DNA of 64,000 nt, from contig OY730169.1 in NCBI GenBank assembly GCA_963422465.1, positions 1,798,001 to 1,862,000 of the forward strand, in the 5' to 3' direction. Shown in pieces: positions 21,201 to 31,343 of this stretch. The notes under the pieces are model-generated. The model did no database searches. It was not told where the DNA came from and saw nothing but the letters and a program-made list of their open reading frames with translations. How positions within the stretch are numbered: the stretch's first letter is position 1; each line of letters starts with the position of its first letter. The translations under genes were made by a program, and so were the position numbers. Origin of the DNA: Lichina pygmaea. Its lineage: Eukaryota > Ascomycota > Lichinomycetes > Lichinales > Lichinaceae.

Positions 21201-24200
21201 CTCCTTGCTGATCCAAAAGATCATCGATCCTGGATCCGCCAACGCACGTATCGGCATTGTCAGGAGAGATTGGCGTATCAACCAGGGTTTAGGATACGTA
21301 CCGTGTAACACAGAACTGGTTAATTGTCAACTCTAAAGACCGACGCAGTTGCTCCTCAGCAGACTAGGCATGCGTCTGGTTGAACACACAAACTGCCAAG
21401 GTGGCTCGACGTCAAGCCTGCCGGATGTGATTTGCTGCTCCATCTATGCTTCTCTGTCGCTCATATTGCCAAGGCTACCTAAAAACACAGAAACTCTTGT
21501 GTCAACGCAAGAGGACCGACCCATCTATTTGCTCTTCGGCTATGCCGTACCGGTATGGGACAGGACATCAGTACAAGAGTAACACGGAACCAGAACGAAC
21601 GCAGTTGGAGAGACGGGAAATCACCTGAACAGGCTCGTTGTCGGTCATTGTAATACCCAGCGTCTTTCACCTCCTCTGGTCTGCGGTTAGCATCGTGAGA
21701 TGAAGTTTGGGTCTGCCACAGTCGAACTTTCGACTGTGAAGGAGAAGCCCGAGAGCCCGCGCCCATGAAACGCTCAGCCTCGAGGCGCGTCGGGTTTGAT
21801 CGATCGAGCTTGTCTCGCAAAGTCTTCGCGACCTATCATACCGGTACTGCGTGCAGTACATGTCTTGCGTCAGGGTGATGATATCAGTTAGAATGGCAAC
21901 ACAGCTGCAGAAAGAATACGGAGTGACCGGGAACTCACCTGGCGCCGGTACGTTACCGGTAGTCGTCGACCTGGTCGTCGACTTCCTCCACACTCTAGGT
22001 TTCAAAATCTGCCGTGGTACCAGCATCGTACCGCGGCCGAGTCACCCCTGTCCGATGGTCTAGGTGTTCCTCCAGTGGATGTTTGAGCGCGGATGCTCGA
22101 CGGTGCTGATGACGAGCCTCCTCGGTCACCGCGATCAGCGACGCCCAAGCCGGTCCCATGCGACGGTCCAGGTATTCCGCCGGTGGATGTCGGACCAGGT
22201 ACGCTCGAAGGCACAGATGGCCAGCCCTGCGAAATTACTGCAGGAAGGTCCTGATCTTATTGTCGTCGACGGTGCGGTCACCCACATGATATACAAAGAT
22301 TGTTGGTATGTAGGTCAGCACTTTGCATGACCAGATCCATCGAACATGTGAAGAGCTACCTGAAAACAGAGTCCTGTGTTGTTGACTTGACAACTTGATA
22401 TGTACTGGGGCTGTTGCCCACATAGCAGAGGAGGGTATTTTTCAAAATGCGGATCTCAGCTGCTGAAGACTTGTCTTGGCATGCTGTGCTGCCAGTTTGC
22501 TTCAGGTGTGCCATTACCTCCGAAACGGAGGTAGGTATTTGGCTGTCTCCCAGATGTACCGTGACTTCGTCCACAGGACGAGATATGAATATTTCAGCTG
22601 TACGCTGCCTCGAGTCAATTGTCTCGTGCAGGTGGGGCTGCCTTGATCATGCGGAAAGCCGACTTGGCTTCTTCCCTTGTTGCAACCCTGTTCTTCTGTT
22701 TGTTTCTTGTCGGGGGTTACAAGGCCAGCTGCATCCACTCAAGATGTAAGTTGGGCATTCAACCGGAAACTCCACAAATACCTATGGGTTTATTAGCACT
22801 CTCGGTTGAAGTTTACTATAGAGTGATGGTACTCACATGGCAGTAAGAATCGGGGCCAAGTCTGACCCTGATGTCCATGGTTAGGTTGAGATATTGTTTC
22901 TGCAATGACTAGCCAGCTGTGACAGCTTCTCCTGTGCCTTGGGTCTATTGATGCACCTCTCACTGGTCTATGTATATTTGCTAGCAGTCTTGTTTTCCGG
23001 ATCAGTCGAGGCAAGATGTTCCTCCATGGAGAGATCTCTTGCTGCCTTTGTCAGAGATACTTTGAACATGCCTCAACTGGGGCATGGGTCTGTACCTGGT
23101 AACTCTGTGTTTCCCGTGAGGTGAACAGAAGACGGGGCAAACACTATCCGATAGATGATCTATGAGGTGTTGACCACTTGCGGGGGTGTGATTGACTGTA
23201 TTCCACGACTGTCTGGTGATTGGTCCTGTCAATCTTTCGCCATCGCAGACAGTAGACATCCCCTGAGTGGCACGGGGTCTATTGAGTAGACACGATCTTC
23301 TCGAGCTGCGCGATGTTCCAGCACCCGCTCTGCTAGTTCTGTTCCCACGACCGGATTTTTCCCTTACTAGGACTTCCCACCTCACAAACCCCTTACCGTT
23401 TGCTGAGGCTGGATAGAACTACAAATTGATATCGTGAACCTCCCTCAGCAATGCTAGACTTCGTATAAAGCCTGTATCTGTCCGACAGGCTTGTCCAACC
23501 GAGACTTTTCCCCATCCTGTGTGGGAGCTTGTCACCGACTGGCCGAAGCCACGGGTTGGTCATCTCAGGGGATTCCCCCGCTTCATGTAGTCTTATCGCC
23601 CATTAGAAGCTCAAGCTTTTCTTCGTAGTCCTGTTCTCCAACGGTTCAAAGCACCCCTCGTCCACTGGTCACGACACCTGAATGCTATCGACAGGCCCGA
23701 CTGTCGTTCCAGCATCCTGTACAGCACGCACGTGTCGTCATATTGTCCTCTGGATGCTGTTTTTGATGTCTTTGGAGATGTTTGTCCGGCCGATGAACTA
23801 TCACAGACTACTGTCCCACCGGCACTCCACGACTCTGCCGCGGACGACAAAAGCGGTGTCACCGGTCTCCCATGGGACAGTGATTCATGTAGTGCTCATA
23901 TATATCAGCGACAGTAAGCACGTACTGTACCCTGCAAGCAGTGTCTCGATACGACCCCTCGTTGAGAAGTGCGCACCTGGGATCACACTAGGGCGTGGCT
24001 CCAACAATCATGAAAGGGATGGGGGGATTGCTGAGCAAAATTGGGATGGACTGCTAGCACGATGCGGTGAACTGATAACAATACCCAAACACATTCTGTA
24101 CGAGGGTACTGGGCTCCGGTACGTACGTCGGAGGTGAGACTGGAACAGACTGACACGGACGAGAGGAGGTACTGTACAGTATCGGTGGAACAACTCATTA

Positions 24201-24613
24201 CAACGCTACGGTACCTTGATGGAAATGGAACGGTGAGAGACAGAAGATCCTTTGTCGCGGCCTATGCGTCCACCTTGACCCGTGGCCGGCTCATGGATAG
24301 AAGGTGACAAAGCCCCAGCAGAACAATTGAAGAAACGCAGATGGAGACAAAACGGGAATGACACAGAGACGGTCATCCACTCCCTTTTCTTTTCTCTCCC
24401 CTTTCCCCACCCCTTCTACTTTCCCTCTCACCGCTCCCCGAAGGTGGTGGAGTACCTGGTGCCTGGTTCCGGACAAGTTGGAGTTTGCGCTTCGCGCGTT
24501 CGAACCTGGGTATCGGTTGACGCGAGTATACCTGGTTTGCTAGGCGCCGAGCGGCGCGGACAGGCTCCATAGCAACGGGTCGGTCTCGTATCCCGGCCCG
24601 GTCCCCTCGGTCG
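21201..24613. other. Long stretch without a secure gene; possible minus-strand gene remnant
   Basis: Over 3.4 kb, no frame matches a family I recognise. The minus strand carries several intron-like signals: a consensus intron at 22836-22782 (GTGAGT, GCTAATAAAC branch, CATAG) flanked by cysteine-bearing open frames, a second GTGAGT donor near 21940, and a Ser/Thr/Gly/Pro-rich frame at 22214-22002 with an internal near-repeat (SSVPGPTSTGGIPGPS and SSIRAQTSTGGTPRPS). Together they hint at an intron-rich secreted-type gene or a decayed one, but I could not join them into a model. The last 300 bp are the calnexin 3' flank. Confidence 0.4.
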
Positions 24614-26618
24614 TCACTCTTTCGAGCTCCTCGTCGTCCGCCTCTGTACGTCGGCGTCGACCTTCTCGATCCCGGTCCCGGTGGCGGTGGCGTCGACATG
24701 CTGATCCTTCTTCTCCGTCGCCGTCGCCTTGGCCTTCTCGGCAGTGCTCTTGACCTGCGGAGACGAAGCTCCCATGCTGACGATGCCGATCAAGGTCGCA
24801 ATGACCGCGACCAGGAGCAGCGCCAGACCACCGGCGACCTCGGGAACGAACTTGGCGGCCTGGACAGGGTCTTTCTTGGCGATCGTGACGAAGAGATCCA
24901 GCTTCTCGCGGATGTAGTGCAAGGGGTTGTCCAGGAACTTGAGATCCAGGGGCGATTTGGCCTTCTTCGGCTTCGACGCGGCGCCGGCCTCCTCCGCCGC
25001 CTCCTCCTCGTCCTCCTCGACGGTCTGCTTGACGTCGAACGTCTCGGCCTGGAGCTTCTTGGCGTCCTCGATCGAGTGGCCAATGTAGATGTTGTCGAAG
25101 AGGATGTCGTTCTGCATCGTCCAGATCTCGAAGCCGATCTGCACGAGATGATGTGTCAGCCAAGGCACACGTCGAGGGGATTCTGGCTGGGCCAGGCTTA
25201 CCGCTCCGATGGGCTCGAAGTCGGACGGCGTCTCGTCTTCGTAGTAATCCGGGTTGGGAATCTTCCTCGGCGCCCACGGGCCCTTGTAGTCGGGGTTGTC
25301 GATCAAGGGAGCCGACCACTTGCCCTTGTAGGCCGGGTTCTTCTTCATCGGTGGCTTCCACTCGCCGCAGCCCGAGGCGTCGTCGCACTTGGGGTTGGGG
25401 ACGGTAGGGGCGATCCAATCGCCGTCCTCCTCGTCGTCCCAGTCCTCGGGTTTCTCGGCCTCGGGATCCGGGATCACGGTCGGCTCGTCGTCCAGCCAGT
25501 CGGCGGGCTTCTCCGCGTCCGGATCAGGAATCTCGTACGGGGCATCCTCGTCCCAATCCTCCGGCTTGGTCTCGGCGGGGTCCGGGATCCGAGCCCGATC
25601 GACCCAGTCGTCGGGCTTCTTGTCCTCGGCGTCAGAAATCTCCTTCGGTGGGTTCACCGGCGGGGAGAAGTCTTTCAGGAGCGTCCCGTTCTTGACGCTG
25701 AGGCCGTCGATACGGAGCTCGAAGTGCTGGTCCGGCTTGACGATGAGAGTGTACAGAGCAGTCTTCTGGGTTATCCGGGCGAGCGGAGGAGACTTGAGGT
25801 GCTTCTCTTCGTACTCGCCCGTCTTTGGATTCTTGTGCTTGAAGATGAAGTGCACCTGGTGGCATTGCAGTCAGCGGGCGCACGCTACAGCATGGAAGCC
25901 CCGAGCAGATACTCACCTTGTTGGTCGAGCCGCACTTGTCCGGTCCAAACATGATGACGTACGGCGACGCGTTGGAGAATTCTTCGGCGTGCAGGGCCTT
26001 GTTGTCCTGCAGCAGCTTCAGGTAGGCCCCGCCACACTCGAGACCGTCTTCACGGGCGTCCGTCAGCGCAGGCTTCGCATGCAGCGGGCCGGGACAAGAT
26101 ACGCACTCTGGAGCTTGACCTCGTACTGCACCACCAGCGTCTTGCCCTTGTTGTCGATCTTCTTGGGGAACTTGGCCGAGATGGCGTGATGGGCCGCCTT
26201 GTTCTTGACAACCAGTCCCTTGTCGCCCTCGATGCCCTTGAGCACATGGGGCTCCTCCACGGCCCACTCGCCCACGTAGGCCCATTCCTCCTCGGCCTTG
26301 TCGTCGTTCTTGTCGACGTGCTTCTTGGCGTGCGATGGCGCCCACCGCGAATCCCAGTCGGCCGTGAACTGTTCGAGGAAAGGAGCCTTGAGGTCTGTCG
26401 GCTATCAACGTCAATCGTGTCAGCTTTGCGCAGGCAAGAGCGCCGGCCGAGCCACATACCGTGAACGTTGACTTCTTGACGGGTGCGGTCGACGTGGCCG
26501 ACTGCGACGACGACGGCGACGCCGAGGCGTCTAGGTCGTCTAGATCATCCGCACGCACTTGACCAACGAGCGCAGCGGTGGACAGGAGCGCCGAGGTGAC
26601 GCCGGAAGAGAAGCGCAT
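24614..26618 (-). CDS. CNE1: Calnexin, ER lectin chaperone
   Basis: This is a membrane-bound chaperone that holds monoglucosylated glycoproteins in the ER for folding. Exons are 26618-26460, 26401-26107, 26047-25917, 25855-25202 and 25138-24614, giving 587 residues. [20 protein letters not shown] is a signal peptide. The lectin domain shows [16 protein letters not shown] and MFGPDKCG, with the paired cysteines. The P-domain follows as tandem repeats of the [15 protein letters not shown] type, then [15 protein letters not shown] single membrane helix lies at about residues 513-535 ([18 protein letters not shown]), after which a short basic cytosolic tail ends TTRSSKE. The Ser/Thr-rich stretch after the signal peptide is poorly conserved, as is usual. 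Confidence 0.96.
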
Positions 26619-27649
26619 TGTGGGCTTTCGACGTGAGAATGCCACGCAGCGCTAGATGCAACCAAGCAGAGCAGACCCGGCAGGCCTGTCTTTGCAGGGT
26701 CAACAGCGGCCTCCACAGGGAAATAGAAGGCAAAGATATGCAGAACGGCAAACTCGACGGGGAGTCGGAACACGCAACGGTCAACGGGTGACGCTGGGCC
26801 ACGGGAATATTATAGCAGTTCGTGCCGGGTATGAAAAGGACACGGTGGAACAGAAGAAGCCAGCGAACGTCGCAGAATGATCAAGAAAAGCTCGGGCCAA
26901 TGAACAGCATCAATGGCGCTCGCGGTATGCCGTAAGTCACCGTACCGTGCGTAGTCATCAAGCGACCAACTTATGGCCTCCATCCGGTTGTACATACGTA
27001 CGTATGTACGTATGTACGGAGTACGTACGTAGATGTTGAAGAGCATCACGGCATCAATGCAGGTCCTAACTGCGGAGTACATACGCAATTATTCCGAAGG
27101 AACCAATACAGACTTCCATTACAAGACTGCATCTCATAGTCTGTCCAGACGTGTACCGGTAGGCCGCCACTGGTTCACGTGACCGTACGCCCGGGCCGGA
27201 CAGTCTCCAAAATAGCGCAAGATGACACGCATGTCAACACATCGAGACGACGGCGAGATTGACGTCCAGCCACCGATGTTTAGGTCGGGCACCTTGCCGC
27301 GCTTGCTCAGTAGCCTCTAATGATACTGTACGTACCCATACGTACGTACCTTCGTACGGAGGTATGTGACGTAGTATATAAGCAACCGTAGAGATTTTAA
27401 GGGCGCAGTAGGAGACGAGGTCGTTGTGGTTGTTGAGGAGATTTGACTGGCTTCGTTAGGGCTTGGAGACTGCCTTATGACTATACGTACGCGGTGGAGA
27501 TGAGAAACAGCATGTGACAGTGCGAGCAACACATCCAACTCCAACAGTACCTTATCATCACCAAGACGAGCTGACGAGCTGACGACCACTTATTTCCTTT
27601 GTGAGATTAATACATACTCGCGGGTCGACCGTCGTTCGATCGCGAGATC
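26619..27649. other. Divergent intergenic region, calnexin / MDE1
   Basis: Both promoters lie here. GTAC/ACGT-rich blocks occur at 26990-27030 and 27325-27365. No ER-stress element is claimed. No gene is supported. Confidence 0.6.
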
Positions 27650-28771
27650 ATGTCGTACCCAGCAGCAGGGCCAGCGCCGGCCCAAGACGGCGACAGCAGC
27701 AACGACCAGCTGGTCATCTCTGACGACCCCCGGCATCCCGCGAACCTGATCTGCGAGCTGTGTCGGAAATTCTACCAATGGGGATGGGTGGGGCCTCCCC
27801 ATCTCGCTATCGCCGTCTCTTCGCGGGCGAAATCCCACGTCGTGCACGATCCGTTGACGAGTGCAGGTGACGGGCACCGGCGGAGGGACGAGCATCCGGC
27901 ACGGGTCTGGGAACCCTCCTCGCACCTCACCGAACCTGACCCGACCAACGGACCATATGGTCCAGCGTGAAGATGTGCTGATCCGAGTACTCTGTGCGAG
28001 TCGTGAACGACAGTGATCATATATATATCGCGCCGTCGGGCGTCCAGAAGGAGCTTCTAGAGCCCAGGGAGATGTTCGTCATGGAATACGCCTCGCGCAA
28101 GTACCTCCGGCGGCCACGACAGCTGAAGCCCTCGGCCTGCACGCCGCTCTTCCTGGCCGCCTTCGACCGCGGCGCCGGCTGTTCCATCCACACCCACAGC
28201 CAGTGGGCCGTGCTCGTGACGTTGCTCGTCGAGCGCGAGCATGGACCCGACGCCTGCTTCGAGATCAGCCACGTCGAGCAGATCAAGGGCATCAGGCGCG
28301 GCAGGAGAGAGATCGGCAACCTGGACTATCACGATACGCTGAGCATCCCAATCATCGACAACACGCCCGTGTCAGACTCCCCTCTCGCTGCTCGTGGCCC
28401 TTGGGGGGGTTCCCCCCTTTGATTCTCCTCCTTCGCTCGGGCTTCGCTGATGCCCGCGTTCAGCGAGGAGGATCTTACCTCGAGCCTCGAAGAGGCGATG
28501 GAGAAGTATCCAGACACCTATGCCGTGTTGGTGCGACGTCATGGCATGTAAGGAACACGCGTCAAAATCATCAGTCGGACGAGGCGGTGTTGACGTTGTG
28601 TCCAAGCTACGTCTGGGGCGACGACGTGCACCGGGCTAAGACCCAGGCCGAAAGGTAAGACGCCTGCCACCCGTCCCCAAGCCAAGTCTGATCCATGGCG
28701 CCCGCAGTCTGGACTACCTCTTCCAGTTGGCGGTCGAGATGACCAAGCTGGGCCTGGCATGGAAGAAGTGA
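27650..28771 (+). CDS. MDE1: Methylthioribulose-1-phosphate dehydratase
   Basis: This is a class II aldolase-fold, zinc-dependent enzyme of the methionine salvage pathway, converting methylthioribulose-1-phosphate to the diketo product. Exons are 27650-27787, 27867-27904, 28014-28370, 28464-28547, 28607-28654 and 28708-28771, giving 242 residues. [14 protein letters not shown] joins to [12 protein letters not shown], the substrate-phosphate loop, then [20 protein letters not shown] carries two zinc-binding histidines, and RRHGIYVWG a third; [11 protein letters not shown] holds the family's glutamate region. It ends with [17 protein letters not shown]. The donor after NTP (28371) is weak (GTGTCAG), so that boundary is the least certain. 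Confidence 0.93.
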
Positions 28772-29071
28772 GGAAAGCCTTCTGTAGAACACGAACACAC
28801 GGAGCACTCGACAATCAGAGCGAGCAATGAAACGATTTCGTTGCGCGAGACGATGTGATGTGGATTGATTAGGGTAAGCTGGGCGTAGGCCTAACCGGAG
28901 AACGAAGCAAGTGCCGATGGGACGCGAGCAAGAAGCGACAGAAGTACGCATGCAAAGAGCGACACCTTACTCCTACTGCTCGTCCTTCTCTTCGACCAGA
29001 CGCTATTGAATCATGCAGGTAGAGATTGAACCTTGACCCGGACGCTCCTTCCCGATCCCGCGACCACGACC
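28772..29071. other. Short convergent spacer
   Basis: Three hundred bp between the 3' ends of MDE1 and the wall-protein gene. No distinctive element is seen. Confidence 0.6.
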
Positions 29072-30043
29072 TTACAAGCTGAGAGCGGCGAGCAGAACGC
29101 CGACGAAGCCCGTGAGAGGGGTGCCAATCGCCAGTGGAGAGGCGGCGTTGGTGCCCGTGGCCTGCGCGACGGAACTGGTGGCCGAGCGAGCCGCAGAGGC
29201 GACAGAGCTGGTGGCCGATGCAGCCGCGGAGCTGGCGCTGCCGGCTACTCCACTCTCTACGTGGAACATCAGCGACCGCCGGAGACAGAACATCAGACGG
29301 AATCACATACCAGTGGGCTCAGCGCTCTCGTCAGTTTCGGTTTCGGTTTCGGTGTCAGTCTCGGTTGCGACATCGGTGTCAGTCTCGGTTGCGACATCGG
29401 TTTCAGTCTCGGTCTCAGCGACCATCGTCTCGGTGTCGGTTTCAACGACTTCCGTCTCGACGTCGGTTTCAACGACTTCCGTCTCGACGTCGGTTTCAAC
29501 GACTTCCGTCTCGGTGTCGGTCTCGGTCGGGACTGGTGCTGCCGTGGCTTCACCGGTTTCGGACGACACGAAGAACTGGCCGATGCACGCCTGAACACAT
29601 TGGCTGTAGGCCTCGGTGGCCTCAGCCGAGCCATCGCCCTGGTCGCACCCTGCTGCACATTCCGTCGTCTCGTTGGCCTCGTCTTCGTTGGGAGACGGAA
29701 CGATGACACACGCAGCCTTGCAGTTCACATCGTCGCTGTCGCCTGGAAGCCATGCGAATTAGCGAGACAGCCTGGCAGGCCAAGCTTTCGAGAAGACCGG
29801 GGCGCTCTCACAGGCGTCGATGCAGCTCTGGACGGGGGAGAGCTCTGCCGCGGGGGTCGGAGCCTCAAGCACAGACTCGATCTCGCTCGCGGCATCGGTC
29901 ATCTCCGACATGACACTCTCAAGCACCGACGTCGGTTCCTCCGTGACCGTCTCAACGGCGTCCGTCTCGGTGACGGTTTCTTGGGGTCTGGCAAGAGCCG
30001 ACACGGCGAAGGCCGAAGCCAGCAGGGTCAAGGCGTACTTCAT
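29072..30043 (-). CDS. Probable GPI-anchored wall protein with four CxxxC pairs
   Basis: Exons 30043-29812, 29742-29311 and 29256-29072 encode 282 residues. MKYALTLLASAFAVSALARP is a clear signal peptide. A Thr/Glu/Val-rich linker leads to eight cysteines in four CxxxC pairs: SCIDAC, NCKAAC, ECAAGC and QCVQACIG. This differs from the spacing of the CFEM domain. About 70 residues of imperfect TETD/EVVETDVET repeats follow, then an Ala/Ser stalk and a hydrophobic tail (GFVGVLLAALSL) with small residues before it, as in GPI signals. Surface location is inferred from these features; the molecular role is unknown. The first and second introns each interrupt near a cysteine pair. I do not recognise a named family. 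Confidence 0.75.
29311..29530 (-). repeat. Thr/Glu/Val-rich coding repeat in the wall protein
   Basis: Tandem coding repeats of a 24-30 nt type (GTCTCGGTTTCGGTGTC-like on the plus strand) specify TETDTETEVVETDVETEVV and similar strings. Two adjacent copies of the 30-nt unit near 29444-29505 are almost identical, so the array probably expands and contracts. Confidence 0.8.
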
Positions 30044-31343
30044 CTTGCTGGGATGAACGAAATTCGATCGTGTCTTGGATTAAAAGGTGGTACGGAAGAA
30101 GATGTCGCTGAATGCTTCTCGATGGAGCAAACGAGTGTGGGTATGATAGGAAGAAAAGAAGAAGACAGACAGGTCAAGGCCAGCGAGGATGCAGTGGATG
30201 AGGGAAGAAAGAAGAAGAGAAGACGGATCCGAAGGCGAGAAAAGCCGTTCAAATAGGCCGACCGACGCGGCTCCTCCCGTTATTGGAGGGTTGGCCCGAA
30301 CAAACAATACCCCCAGGCGCGTTACCGTGATGAGCCGTTTGAGCCCCCGGGTATCGTGTGGAGCGTTCCTTCCCGTCGTGAGAGAAAGAAATTGCAAAAC
30401 AACTACTATAAATGAAAAAAAAGGGGGCTGAAATTAGCGAGACAGCGCGGCACCGCGCGGCTACACCGCTTGCAGCTTAGCCTCGTCTACGGGATCCGTA
30501 TGTACTGCAAGGCAAAGTTATTCTCGAGTGGCAAGCGGGACCAGTGCCGGGCCTCGGTGGCTGGCTGACGAAGATCGACTGGTGACCTCGCCGTCGACAG
30601 ACGAACCTGCGAAAGCAAGCAATTTCCGCCCCAAGAGTCATGGGCAAACCTACGACACCAACCCTGGGAGGTGACGATGATGCCCACCACTCAACAGAGC
30701 ACTATCCTACTCTGAGAGGCTAGAAGCAGTCCTGGCAACAGAAGGAAAGATGACTGGCTGTCAGTGTCAATCTTCTTTGCTATAGTACTTCCGTATACGT
30801 ACGTACTGTAGTACGATTTCTATTCCGTCGCGTGTGCGACTACTGCTGCAAAGCTTTCGAAACGAGCTTACTGTAAAAAATACGTATGGTACTTCCGTAT
30901 GTTTAGTAAGCGTTGCCATTTTCGTCGGTTTTCCGTCACCAGCGGCGGCGACCCACGAGACCGTCGTTGGTCCCTCCTCCCGTGATTTGGACGGTACGTA
31001 CTTCCGTATGAGTACTTCGTACGTACGGTACATGGTGCTTGCTAAATATAGACCGAGCTGATATGACTAAGCTCACTGAGGCCCGGCTCCGCTGGAAGAA
31101 GGATAGACTGACACGCTTCTCACTCCGGCATTTGCACTTGGATCACGCGTTGCCGCCCGCTGCCGCCACCAGCCACCCACGCGTACCACGCCACCTTGGA
31201 TATTCTCTCCGTTGAAGTCCCCGTACGCCTTTGCCCCTGAAGGACGCGCGGGATCGCCGCTGGACGAGAGCACGGAGATGGACGTCATGGGGAGTGAGCA
31301 CTCGAGGCGCGTGACATCCTAGATAACGTGCTGCCCGAGCGCC
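30044..31343. other. Divergent intergenic region, wall protein / MPH1
   Basis: A 1.3-kb spacer. GTAC-rich sequence is concentrated at 30780-31040 and includes three exact TACTTCCGTA decamers (30786, 30890 and 30999) within 225 bp. No gene is supported. Confidence 0.65.

Noticed and set aside
22619-23124. Two short plus-strand frames that begin like signal peptides (22649 and 22939)
   Set aside because: Hydrophobic runs come from pyrimidine-rich DNA. They have no cysteine pattern or following domain, and better splice signals lie on the opposite strand.
24495-24515. Second B-box-like GTTCGAACC near the calnexin 3' end
   Set aside because: No T-stem pairing or cloverleaf could be drawn on either strand.
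24698-25954. A 418-codon plus-strand frame across calnexin
   Set aside because: Antisense to conserved calnexin exons and crossing its introns; it has no motif of its own.
29033-30256. A 407-codon plus-strand frame across the wall-protein gene
   Set aside because: It is antisense to the signal peptide, cysteine pairs and Thr/Glu repeats of the minus-strand gene, and consists of repeat-derived Phe/Gly/Leu strings.
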